Source: Oscillospiraceae bacterium
Lineage (GTDB): Bacteria > Bacillota > Clostridia > UMGS1840
Assembly: GCA_015068645.1 (NCBI GenBank)
Contig: SVKD01000007.1
Location: forward strand, 1-64,000
Length of the DNA: 64,000 bases
Reading direction: 5' to 3'
Each line of letters opens with the position of its first letter. Within the stretch, counting starts at the first letter, position 1. Below the pieces are notes generated by a model. It ran no database searches. It saw only the letters and a program-made list of their open reading frames with translations, and was not told the origin of the DNA. Shown here piece after piece: positions 17,811-25,468 of the stretch. The position numbers and the translations under genes are program-made.

Positions 17811-19088
17811 ATGGAAACTAAAAATATGAAAATTGAAACCCAATGTCTGCATTCGGGATACTCTCCCAAAAACACAGAACCCCGTGTGGTTCCTATTGTG
17901 CAGAGTACCACCTATGTGTATGATTCCACCGAGGAAGTAGCGTCCGTATTTGACGAACCTACCAAATCCTTGATTTATTCCCGTTTTGCAAACCCCACTG
18001 TTATGGCGGTTGAAAATAAAATTGCCGAAATGGAAGGCGGCGTGGGTGCAATGTGTACCTCCTCCGGTCAGGCGGCAACCTTACTTTCTATTTTAAATAT
18101 TTGTCAGGCTGGGGACAGCTTCTTAAGCACCACCGAAATTTACGGCGGTACCGTAAATCTGTTCTCCTACACCTTGAAAAAACTGGGTATTGAATGTATC
18201 TTTGTTCCTAAAGGTGCAACCGATGAAGAAATTGACAAATTATTTAAACCCAACACCAAAGCAGTATTCGGCGAAACCATCGCAAACCCTGCTTTAACCG
18301 TTTTGGATATCGAACGGTTTGCAAATCTTGCCCATAAACACGGTGTTCCCTTGATTGTGGACAATACTTTTGCAACTCCCGTTCTGTGCCGTCCTTTTGA
18401 ATTTGGTGCAGACATTGTCATCCATTCTACCTCCAAATATATGGATGGTCATGCTGTTCAGGTTGGCGGTGTTATCGTTGATAGCGGTAATTTTGACTGG
18501 ACCAACGGCAACTTCCCCGAACTGGTGGAACCCGATGTGACCTATCACGGTATTTCCTATACCGAAGCCTACGGAAAAGCTGCTTATATCATCAAAGCAA
18601 GAATGCAGCTGATGAGAGACTTCGGGGTATATCCTGCGGCACATTCCGCATTCCTTTTAAATATGGGATTGGAAACTTTAGCAATCCGTATGCAGCGTTA
18701 CTGCGAAAATGCAATGGTTGTGGCAAACTTCTTAAAAGATTCCGATAAAATCGAAAGTATCACCTATCCCGGCTTAGAAGGGGATGCAGGCTATGAACTG
18801 GGCAAAAAATATCTGTCCGGTTGCAGCGGTGTTATTTCCTTTGTCATCAAAGGTGGCAGAGAAACTGCTATGAAATTTATGGATTCTTTAAAACTTGCTT
18901 CCAATGAAGTGCACGTTGCGGATATCCGCACCTGTGTGCTCCATCCTGCTTCTGAAACTCATCGACAGCTCACAGATGAACAATTAGTGGCTGCAGGCAT
19001 TGATGCCGGTATGGTTCGTTTCTCTGTTGGATTAGAAAATGTTGAAGATATTTTAGAAGATATCAAACAAGCATTAGACCAGATTTAG
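17811..19088 (+). CDS. metY: O-acetylhomoserine sulfhydrylase (MetY-like), PLP-dependent
   Basis: A 425-residue Cys/Met-metabolism PLP enzyme. The lysine that binds PLP is in VIHSTSKYMDGH, and the family motifs TSSGQAATLL, YGGT and VDNTFATP are present. Length and the SRFANPT and EPDVTYHGISY segments fit O-acetylhomoserine aminocarboxypropyltransferase, which makes homocysteine from O-acetylhomoserine and sulfide. Methionine gamma-lyase is a close relative and cannot be fully excluded by eye. The ATG at 17811 follows AAAGGA. The gene shares an operon with eutSP. No SAM riboswitch or methionine T-box was seen upstream. Confidence 0.88.
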   Translation: METKNMKIETQCLHSGYSPKNTEPRVVPIVQSTTYVYDSTEEVASVFDEPTKSLIYSRFANPTVMAVENKIAEMEGGVGAMCTSSGQAATLLSILNICQAGDSFLSTTEIYGGTVNLFSYTLKKLGIECIFVPKGATDEEIDKLFKPNTKAVFGETIANPALTVLDIERFANLAHKHGVPLIVDNTFATPVLCRPFEFGADIVIHSTSKYMDGHAVQVGGVIVDSGNFDWTNGNFPELVEPDVTYHGISYTEAYGKAAYIIKARMQLMRDFGVYPAAHSAFLLNMGLETLAIRMQRYCENAMVVANFLKDSDKIESITYPGLEGDAGYELGKKYLSGCSGVISFVIKGGRETAMKFMDSLKLASNEVHVADIRTCVLHPASETHRQLTDEQLVAAGIDAGMVRFSVGLENVEDILEDIKQALDQI

Positions 19089-19150
19089 GTTTGATAAAAC
19101 GCGCAGAATCAATGAACTTCATCATAATGGATGAAAAAAGGAGAAGAATT

Positions 19151-20038
19151 ATGAAAAAACTTTGTTTATTACTTTCTGTGATTGCAACGATTTCCTTAGT
19201 TTCCGGTTGTAATAGTGGAACCAAGACGGAAACAGCTTCAGGAGAAGCAGAAAAGGAAGGTAACAAAATTGCTGCATTAAAAGAAACTCCTGCTCCGGAG
19301 GTAACGCCCAGTCCTAATGTAACCAGTTTTGACTTTGATATGCCGGAGTTGGATTTAAAACCGTCGGAAGTATATGATTCCGTTCCGGTTCCTACCATTG
19401 AATTTGATATGCCTGATCTGGAATTAAATAAGGCAGAAACCTACGGCTCCGTACAGTCTGTTGATTTGGGCGAATTTAACATCAGCTTTGATGCAGAAGA
19501 TGCGGAAAAATTAAAAGATTTAGATGCGGCAGAGTGGCAAGAACTTGCAACAAAACAGGTGACTCTGTTTGAAAGCTTAACCGCTGAGTTCCAATCCCGC
19601 GGTTTGGCTGTTACTGTAGATAACGAAGGGGGAACTATTTCCTTGGATTCTGCCGTTCTTTTTGGTGGGGATTCTGCTGAACTCTCTCAGGACGGCAAGG
19701 ATTTCTTAGATAAATTTGTGGCAGCATATACCGCTGTTGCTTATAATGAGTCCTTTGACGGATTTATCGGAAAAGTTATGGTAGAAGGGCACATTGCTCC
19801 TGTTACCGGTACCACCTATGAAGGTGGTATGCCTCTTTCCACTCAGAGAGCTACCAATGTAAAAGATTATTGTTTGTCCGAAGATACCGGAATTTCTGCT
19901 GATTATATTACCAAACTGGAAACTCAGATGGAAGCAGTTGGTCTTTCTAACAGCATCCCCGTAACCGATGAAGCCGGAAATGTTGATATTCCTGCATCTC
20001 GCCGAGTATCTTTCAGATTCTTAGTTCAAATCGACTAA
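19151..20038 (+). CDS. Lipoprotein with OmpA/MotB-like C-terminal domain
   Basis: A 295-residue lipoprotein (MKKLCLL...VSGC lipobox). The N-terminal half is acidic and low in complexity, with two near-copies of a (F/V)DMP(E/D)L(E/D)L motif at about 62-68 and 83-89. The C-terminal half fits an OmpA-like fold: LFGGDSAELSQDGKDFLDKF, VMVEGH, LSTQRATNVKDY and ASRRVSFRFL. OmpA-like domains bind peptidoglycan non-covalently. In a Gram-positive cell this would tether membrane to wall. The ATG at 19151 follows GGAGAAG. No terminator separates it from metY, so read-through is possible. Confidence 0.8.
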   Translation: MKKLCLLLSVIATISLVSGCNSGTKTETASGEAEKEGNKIAALKETPAPEVTPSPNVTSFDFDMPELDLKPSEVYDSVPVPTIEFDMPDLELNKAETYGSVQSVDLGEFNISFDAEDAEKLKDLDAAEWQELATKQVTLFESLTAEFQSRGLAVTVDNEGGTISLDSAVLFGGDSAELSQDGKDFLDKFVAAYTAVAYNESFDGFIGKVMVEGHIAPVTGTTYEGGMPLSTQRATNVKDYCLSEDTGISADYITKLETQMEAVGLSNSIPVTDEAGNVDIPASRRVSFRFLVQID

Positions 20039-20184
20039 TTGGTGTGGATTGAAAAACAGCGCAGAATCAACCCATCGCACCGCTCGACGTACATATTTGT
20101 ACGCCTTCGGGCTTGTCAAAGCGGAGCTTTGATTTGATTGCTTCATTCTGCATCCGTTTTTCGTCAGCCTATTTGAATTGGTGT
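20037..20184. repeat. Small insertion-like segment flanked by 11-bp direct repeats
   Basis: AATTGGTGTGG occurs at about 20037-20047 and again at 20174-20184. Between them are two short palindromes (GTACATATTTGTAC, TCAAAGCGGAGCTTTGA) and no gene. The layout suggests a small mobile or repeated element with a target duplication, but only one copy is visible here. Confidence 0.4.
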
Positions 20185-20247
20185 GGCTTAACAAATAGCA
20201 TAGTTTTCGACTGCTGTTGTATGTAATACTCCACAAGGAGAAATCAA

Positions 20248-20934
20248 ATGAAAAAACTTTGTTTATTATTTTCAGTATTATTGCTGGTGACCTTTTTTGT
20301 GGGATGCAATAAAACTACCTCCCCTGAGGATGCAAAACTGATGGTTACCACGGAAGAAATGTCAGACGATCAACGTGCAATTGCCGAAGTAATTATGGCA
20401 TACGATAAGGCATATTATGAATGGGACAGTGAAGCACAACGTGTATGTGCAACTCCTGAATTTCCGATTGAAGATACCGAGATGATGCTCAGGAATGCTT
20501 TTGGGGTTTATGTGGACCAGGGCGATATGGTGGAGGAAGATATTGAAAAATATCTGGAAATCGAAAAAGCATCCTATCAGAAGGGTGCAGAGCAGCTGAA
20601 ATATAGTGGCTGGAAAATTGTGGTTTCTGATGAAGAAGCAACTGCTTTGGTTACTTACGAATATCCCAATATTGATGCAAATATGCCTTCCTATGGTGAA
20701 CAGTTAAAATTGTATCGTGATGAACTCTTTGTGAGTGTATGCGATATGGATGAAGCAACCGCAAAGGCTAGTTTATCTGCTGAAGAGTTTAGTGCGACAT
20801 ATTTGCAGGTAATTGAGCTCGATTATGCGAAACGAAGCGAAAATGCGCCTTATGTGGAAAACACTATGGAATTTCGGTTGAAAAAAGTGGATGGAAAATG
20901 GTTGATTTCTGAGTTGGTTCTGCCGGAAGCTTAA
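20248..20934 (+). CDS. Lipoprotein, first of a tandem paralogous pair
   Basis: A 228-residue lipoprotein (lipobox F-F-V-G-C). The mature part resembles a small NTF2/SnoaL-like domain, judged from its size, a helix near AIAEVIMAYDKAYYEWD and a final strand FRLKKVDGKWLISEL; this fold call is inference. It is clearly paralogous to the next gene, which has the same blocks: DEATAK.(S/T)LS.EEFS, the FP.(E/Y)D. segment, and a closing strand KK.DG.WLIS. AAGGAG precedes the ATG. The two genes are 12 bases apart. Function unknown. Confidence 0.75.
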   Translation: MKKLCLLFSVLLLVTFFVGCNKTTSPEDAKLMVTTEEMSDDQRAIAEVIMAYDKAYYEWDSEAQRVCATPEFPIEDTEMMLRNAFGVYVDQGDMVEEDIEKYLEIEKASYQKGAEQLKYSGWKIVVSDEEATALVTYEYPNIDANMPSYGEQLKLYRDELFVSVCDMDEATAKASLSAEEFSATYLQVIELDYAKRSENAPYVENTMEFRLKKVDGKWLISELVLPEA

Positions 20935-20946
20935 GGAGAAATCATT

Positions 20947-21612
20947 ATGAAAAAAGTGTCGTTAGTAATATCGTTGCTTTTGTTGGTTTGTGCTTTTTTG
21001 GTAGGGTGCGGGAAACAAGCCTCTGCACCCGGTAAGGTAGTAACCACCGATGAAGATGCCGTGAAACAAGTAATTACCGCTTATTACCAAGCTGCATTTT
21101 GTTGGAATTATGAAGAAATGAAGGCTTGCGTGGCAGAAGAATTCCCGATTTATGACCCTTGCGAAGTTGCAAAAAGCAATTATATGAAAGCAACTGCTTC
21201 CGGTTTTATGGTGGAATCGGATGTGGATGCATTCTTAGAATTGGAGCGAACCTTTAACCAAAATATGGGAAAAGCAATTTTGTATCAGGATTGGAATATT
21301 TCTGTTTCCGGTGATACTGCTACGGCTAAGTTGACGATGCTTCCTGCAGGTGTGGATTTTGAGCAAATCCAAGCGCAAAGCGGAGACGTGGAATATCGTG
21401 ACCTGCTGTTTACCCAGGTTTGCCAAATGGATGAGCAAACTGCAAAGAAAACACTTTCTCCTGAGGAATTCAGTACTGCTCATCTTAAGGTGCAGGAGAT
21501 GGAATATCAGTTGTGGCTGGAGAATCTTTCCTCGGAAGGACAAGGTGTTTTGATTCAGCTTAAAAAATCAGACGGATGTTGGCTTATTTCAAACATTGGG
21601 CCGGCACAGTAA
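20947..21612 (+). CDS. Lipoprotein, second of a tandem paralogous pair
   Basis: A 221-residue lipoprotein (lipobox F-L-V-G-C) homologous to the gene just before it. Shared blocks are ITAYYQAAFCWNYEEM against IMAYDKAYYEWDSEAQ, DEQTAKKTLSPEEFS against DEATAKASLSAEEFS, and the closing WLIS strand. The pair probably arose by tandem duplication and has diverged well beyond half of its residues. It starts after AAGGAG within the short gap, so the two are cotranscribed. A terminator and repeat copy 2 follow. Function unknown. Confidence 0.75.
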   Translation: MKKVSLVISLLLLVCAFLVGCGKQASAPGKVVTTDEDAVKQVITAYYQAAFCWNYEEMKACVAEEFPIYDPCEVAKSNYMKATASGFMVESDVDAFLELERTFNQNMGKAILYQDWNISVSGDTATAKLTMLPAGVDFEQIQAQSGDVEYRDLLFTQVCQMDEQTAKKTLSPEEFSTAHLKVQEMEYQLWLENLSSEGQGVLIQLKKSDGCWLISNIGPAQ

Positions 21613-21635
21613 ATTTTTTTGATACCAACGATGAT

Positions 21636-21671
21636 AAGAAGTTGTGTTTTATGACACAGCTTCTTATTTTA
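21636..21671 (+). terminator. Terminator of the lipoprotein pair
   Basis: AAGAAG-T-TGTG pairs with CACA-GCTTCTT around TTTTATGA, followed by ATTTTATT, which leads straight into repeat copy 2. Confidence 0.8.
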
Positions 21672-21743
21672 TTGTGAATACAACAAGGTTCCGGGGCACC
21701 CGACCGCAATCTTTGATTGCGTCATCGGGTCGGGTTCTTATTT
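21670..21743 (+). repeat. Terminator-linked dispersed repeat, copy 2
   Basis: Essentially identical to copy 1 at 5482-5556 (inverted) and close to copy 3 at 52512-52584. It starts with ATTGTGAATACAACAAGG at the end of the preceding terminator U-tract and has the same nested CCCGACC/GGTCGGG and GCAATC/GATTGC stems. Confidence 0.9.
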
Positions 21744-21775
21744 GTTTTTGTTGGATTTTGTCGGTTCGTTTTTTA

Positions 21776-21804
21776 TTGACATTTGTTTTATAATATGCTA
21801 CAAC
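21776..21804 (+). promoter_or_regulatory. Promoter of an unassigned structured RNA
   Basis: TTGACA and TACAAC are separated by 17 bp, with TG one base before the -10 (extended -10). The start would fall at about 21811, at the first base of the long stem that follows. Confidence 0.6.
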
Positions 21805-21810
21805 GAAGGA

Positions 21811-21970
21811 GCAGTTAAACTTCATAAAGTTATCCGATTGTAGGGAAATACTTTGGAAAAAAGTGTTTTCTCTACTTTATTAATCCTACAATCGGAAATG
21901 AAGTTAACTGCAAACACAGAGACACTTTTTCGGTGTGTCTCTGTGGAGGCACACCTTTTTCTTTTACAAT
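21811..21970 (+). ncRNA. Unassigned structured RNA with mutually exclusive terminator/antiterminator
   Basis: The predicted RNA (about 155 nt) opens with a 14-bp stem with one bulge (GCAGTTAA-ACTTCAT against ATGAAGTTAACTGC). It continues into a perfect 11-bp stem CCGATTGTAGG/CCTACAATCGG and an apical 8-bp stem (AAATACTT/AAGTGTTT). Behind it, CACAGAGACAC can pair with GTGTCTCTGTG; alternatively GGTGTGTCTC pairs with GAGGCACACC to give a terminator before TTTTTCTTTT. The two hairpins share bases, as in attenuators. The site is just before asd-dapA-dapB, but I do not see the conserved lysine-riboswitch core. A free small RNA is an equal possibility, because asd has its own promoter at 21996. Confidence 0.55.
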
Positions 21971-21995
21971 TCCTTTTAAAAAATTGAAAAATTGT

Positions 21996-22024
21996 TTGAC
22001 ATTTCTTATCCTTTGTGATAATAT
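21996..22024 (+). promoter_or_regulatory. Sigma-A promoter of the asd-dapA-dapB operon
   Basis: TTGACA and TAATAT are separated by 17 bp, about 90 bases before asd and downstream of the structured RNA's terminator. Confidence 0.75.
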
Positions 22025-22111
22025 ATATTATGTATAGAAATGTATATCTATCCACGATATTAAACGGATTTTTAAACGTCCGTAGCGTTGCATAAAGGAG
22101 ATTTGACAGCT

Positions 22112-23188
22112 ATGAAACAGTATAAAGTTGGGATTGTGGGCGCAACCGGTATGGTTGGTCAGAGATTTGCGATTTTATTGGAAAATCACCCTTGGTTTAC
22201 AGTAACCGCTCTGGCAGCATCTGCCCGTTCCAAAGGAAAAACTTATGAAGAAGCAGTAGGTTCTCGTTGGGCGATGCCCACCCCCATGCCTGCTTCTATG
22301 AAAGATATGGTGATTTATGACGCCACCGGCGATATCGATGAAATTGTAAGTCAAGTTGATTTTGTGTTCTGTGCAGTAGATATGCCCAAAGATGAAATCA
22401 AAAAATTAGAAGAAGCCTATGCGAAAAAAGAATGTCCCGTGGTTTCTAATAACTCTGCACATCGTTTTACTCCCGATGTTCCTATGGTAATTCCGGAAAT
22501 CAATGCGGATCATATCAAAGTTATTGATGACCAGAGAAAACGCCTGGGAACTAAACGTGGCTTTGTGGCTGTAAAATCCAACTGCTCTCTGCAGAGCTAT
22601 GTGCCTGCTATTCATCCTCTGATGGATTTGGGTGTAACTAAAGTGCTCTGCTGTACATACCAAGCAATTTCCGGTGCAGGTAAAACCTTTGAAACCTGGC
22701 CCGAAATGGTGGATAATGTAATCCCCTATATCGGTGGGGAAGAAGAAAAATCCGAAAAGGAACCCTTAAAAATTTGGGGTAAGGTGGAAAACGGCGAAAT
22801 CAAACCTGCATCTGCACCCTTATTTACCGCACAGTGTATCCGTGTTCCTGTGTCCGATGGTCACACGGCAGCTGTGTATGCATCCTTTGATAAGAAAATT
22901 TCTATGGAAGAAATTATCGAGCGTTGGGAAACTTACAAGGGCAGAGCGCAGGAATTAGAATTGCCTTCTGCTCCCAAACAGTTTTTACATTATTTTACGG
23001 AAGATAACCGTCCTCAGATTAAATCTGAAAGAAATTTAGAAAACGGTATGGCGGTTTCTATCGGCAGACTTCGTCCCGACAGTATGTTTGACATCAAATT
23101 TGTTTGTATGTCTCACAATACCTTGCGCGGTGCGGCAGGTGGTGCAGTGCTTTTAGCAGAGCTTCTGTGTGCAGAAAATTATATTTAA
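22112..23188 (+). CDS. asd: Aspartate-semialdehyde dehydrogenase
   Basis: A 358-residue enzyme that reduces aspartyl phosphate to aspartate semialdehyde with NADPH, the branch point to lysine/diaminopimelate, threonine and methionine. The N-terminal Rossmann motif GIVGATGMVGQRF (about 7-19) and HPWFTVTALAAS are of the archaeal/fungal-like Asd type. The catalytic cysteine lies in KSNCSLQSY (about 157), and SGAGKTFETWPEM follows. The ATG at 22112 has AAAGGAG upstream and is preferred to an upstream in-frame ATG. It is the first gene of the asd-dapA-dapB-ACT operon. Confidence 0.93.
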   Translation: MKQYKVGIVGATGMVGQRFAILLENHPWFTVTALAASARSKGKTYEEAVGSRWAMPTPMPASMKDMVIYDATGDIDEIVSQVDFVFCAVDMPKDEIKKLEEAYAKKECPVVSNNSAHRFTPDVPMVIPEINADHIKVIDDQRKRLGTKRGFVAVKSNCSLQSYVPAIHPLMDLGVTKVLCCTYQAISGAGKTFETWPEMVDNVIPYIGGEEEKSEKEPLKIWGKVENGEIKPASAPLFTAQCIRVPVSDGHTAAVYASFDKKISMEEIIERWETYKGRAQELELPSAPKQFLHYFTEDNRPQIKSERNLENGMAVSIGRLRPDSMFDIKFVCMSHNTLRGAAGGAVLLAELLCAENYI

Positions 23189-23238
23189 TGAATTTATTTT
23201 GTGATAAATGATTCTCGAAAAGGAAAGGATATGAGAGT

Positions 23239-24126
23239 ATGGCAAACCCCATTTTTACCGGTAGCGGCGTTGCAATTGTGACTCCCTTCCATGAAAACGG
23301 TGTTGATTTTGAAAAATTGACCGAGCTTCTGGAATTCCATGTGGCAAATGATACCGATTCTATCATCATTTGCGGTACCACAGGAGAAGCTTCCACGATG
23401 CCCGATCAGGAACATTTGTCTGTGATTGAACACGCGGTGAAAGTGATCAACAAACGAATTCCCGTAATTGCAGGCACAGGTTCAAATGATACAAACCATT
23501 GTATCCGGTTGTCTCAAGAGGCGGAAAAGTTAGGTGTGGACGGTTTGTTGCTCGTAACTCCTTACTACAATAAAACCTCCCGACTTGGCTTGATTAAGCA
23601 CTACGAAGCAGTAGCGGATGCCGTAAACATTCCCATTATTTTATACAATGTGCCCGGTAGAACCGGTATGAATATTCCTGTTCCTACCTTAAAAGTTTTG
23701 GCCCAGCATAAAAACATTGTGGGAATCAAGGAAGCAAGCGGAAACATTTCCTATACTGCTCAGATTGCAGCAAAAGTTCCCGAATTAGACATTTATTCCG
23801 GTAATGATGATATGATTGTTCCGGTAATGTCTTTAGGCGGTAAAGGGGTTATCTCCGTGCTTGCCAATGTGGCTCCCAAAGAAACCCATGAGCTTTGTGC
23901 AAGCTACTTAAGAGGCGATGTAGAAACTGCAAAAGAATTGCAGTTAAAATACTTAGATTTAGTGGATGCTCTGTTTGTTGAGGTGAATCCCATTCCTGTG
24001 AAAACTGCATTAAACCTGATGGGAATGAATGTTGGAAAATTAAGAATGCCTCTTTGCGAGATGGAAGAAGCAAATCTTTTAAAATTAAAACAGGCAATGA
24101 TTGATGCAGGTATTTCGGTAAAATAA
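23239..24126 (+). CDS. dapA: 4-hydroxy-tetrahydrodipicolinate synthase
   Basis: A 295-residue DapA, which condenses pyruvate with aspartate semialdehyde in the first committed step to diaminopimelate and lysine. The Schiff-base lysine is in VGIKEASGN, the catalytic tyrosine in ILYNVPGRTG, and the substrate loop CGTTGEAST is intact. Length matches the family. In many sporulators the product line also supplies dipicolinate for the spore core. It lies 50 bases after asd and 20 before dapB, on the same transcript. Confidence 0.97.
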   Translation: MANPIFTGSGVAIVTPFHENGVDFEKLTELLEFHVANDTDSIIICGTTGEASTMPDQEHLSVIEHAVKVINKRIPVIAGTGSNDTNHCIRLSQEAEKLGVDGLLLVTPYYNKTSRLGLIKHYEAVADAVNIPIILYNVPGRTGMNIPVPTLKVLAQHKNIVGIKEASGNISYTAQIAAKVPELDIYSGNDDMIVPVMSLGGKGVISVLANVAPKETHELCASYLRGDVETAKELQLKYLDLVDALFVEVNPIPVKTALNLMGMNVGKLRMPLCEMEEANLLKLKQAMIDAGISVK

Positions 24127-24146
24127 TCCTAGGAGAACATAGAATC

Positions 24147-24905
24147 ATGATTAAAGTTGCAATTAACGGAATCAACGGCAAAATGGGGAAAGTTTTGTCC
24201 GATGCAGTAAGAAACCAGGAAGACATGGAGCTTGTATGCGGCTTCGATATTTATGATGACGGCAATAACGGTTGTCCCGTTTATAAGACACCGTCTGACT
24301 GTCCCGATAAAGTGGATGTGGTGATTGATTTCTCTCATCCTGCTTTGTTTGAAGGACTGATTGAATATGGGATTGCCAGTAAGACTCCCTTGGTGATTGC
24401 TACCACGGGTTTATCCGCCCAGCAGAAACAAAAAATGGTGGAAGTTTCTAAGGAAATTGCCGTTTTTCATTCTGCCAATATGTCTTTGGGGGTAAATTTA
24501 CTCATTGATCTGGTGAAACAGGCAGCACAGGTGCTCTACGGTAATTTCGATATTGAAATCATCGAAAAGCATCATAATCAGAAAATTGATGCTCCCAGCG
24601 GTACTGCTTTGATGATTGCAGATGAAATTGCAGATTCCTTAGATGATTCTATGCAATATGTGTATGACCGTCACAGTGTCAGAAAGAAACGTGAAAAAAC
24701 AGAAATCGGTATTCACGCTGTTCGCGGAGGAACCATCGTGGGTGAACACGAAGTCCTCTTTGCAGGAAAGGATGAAATGATTTCCGTAACCCATACCGCT
24801 ACCAGTAAAGAAATTTTTGCTACAGGCGGTGTGAGAGCTGCTCGTTTCTTGGCAGGTAAGCAGAAGGGTTATTACTCCATGCGTGATGTTATTTCCAATC
24901 AATAA
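24147..24905 (+). CDS. dapB: 4-hydroxy-tetrahydrodipicolinate reductase
   Basis: A 252-residue DapB, the NAD(P)H-dependent reductase after DapA. Seen are the Rossmann loop INGINGKMGKVL (about 6-17), the signature EIIEKHHNQKIDAPSGTAL around the catalytic His/Lys, and GEHEVLFAG. It is spaced 20 bases from dapA with AGGAG before the ATG. The later lysine-pathway enzymes are not in this window. Confidence 0.97.
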   Translation: MIKVAINGINGKMGKVLSDAVRNQEDMELVCGFDIYDDGNNGCPVYKTPSDCPDKVDVVIDFSHPALFEGLIEYGIASKTPLVIATTGLSAQQKQKMVEVSKEIAVFHSANMSLGVNLLIDLVKQAAQVLYGNFDIEIIEKHHNQKIDAPSGTALMIADEIADSLDDSMQYVYDRHSVRKKREKTEIGIHAVRGGTIVGEHEVLFAGKDEMISVTHTATSKEIFATGGVRAARFLAGKQKGYYSMRDVISNQ

Positions 24906-24952
24906 TTTTTTCCCGTGCAGAGAGGTTCTCTGCAGAAAGGACCTGATTTTTT

Positions 24953-25414
24953 ATGGCACAAAAATTTGATATCCGTTACACAGACCACGTGGCTTTGGTT
25001 ACTTTAAATAATATTAAGAGCGATGTGGAATCCTTGCATAAGGTGTTTGAAATCGTTTCCAACGAAGGTATCTGTGTGGATATGATCAGCCAGACCGCAC
25101 CTTTAAATAATGCGGTGAATGTTTCCTTTACCATCAATGATAACGACACCGCTAAGGTGATTGCTATCATTTATAAATTCAAGGAAGTGTTTGCTTCCTT
25201 AACTACACAGATTCTCTCCAACAACACCAAAGTGTTGATTTCGGGAGAATTTATGCGCAACGAATTCGGTGTTGCTGCCCGTGTGCTTTCTGTGTTGGCA
25301 AAAGCACAAATTCCTATTTCTTTAATTACCACCGCAGAAACCGAAATTTCACTGCTTGTAACCGAAGAAAATGCACTTCGTGTAAAACAGGTGATGGAAG
25401 AATTAAATCAGTAA
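24953..25414 (+). CDS. Stand-alone ACT-domain protein, aspartokinase regulatory-domain-like
   Basis: A 153-residue protein made of two ACT domains, similar to the C-terminal regulatory part of aspartate kinase but without the kinase domain. Features are VALVTLNNIKSDVESLHKVFEIV, ICVDMISQTAP, VNVSFTIND and the second-unit GVAARVLSVLAKAQIPISLITTAETEIS. Aspartokinase ACT domains bind lysine or threonine for feedback control. As the last gene of the asd-dap operon it could be a separately made regulatory subunit, or an amino-acid sensor of another enzyme; no catalytic aspartokinase gene is in the window. A terminator follows. Confidence 0.85.
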   Translation: MAQKFDIRYTDHVALVTLNNIKSDVESLHKVFEIVSNEGICVDMISQTAPLNNAVNVSFTINDNDTAKVIAIIYKFKEVFASLTTQILSNNTKVLISGEFMRNEFGVAARVLSVLAKAQIPISLITTAETEISLLVTEENALRVKQVMEELNQ

Positions 25415-25447
25415 AAAAAGGGAGAAGTATACCTTCTCCTTTTTTGC
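25415..25447 (+). terminator. Terminator of the asd-dap operon
   Basis: AAAAAGGGAGAAG pairs with CTTCTCCTTTTTT around TATAC. It overlaps the stop region of the ACT gene. Confidence 0.85.
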
Positions 25448-25468
25448 TTGTTTATGGAGGGACAAGTT

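Noticed and set aside
21811..21910. Lysine riboswitch before asd-dapA-dapB
   Set aside because: The location is right but the conserved junction sequences of the L-box are not present by eye.
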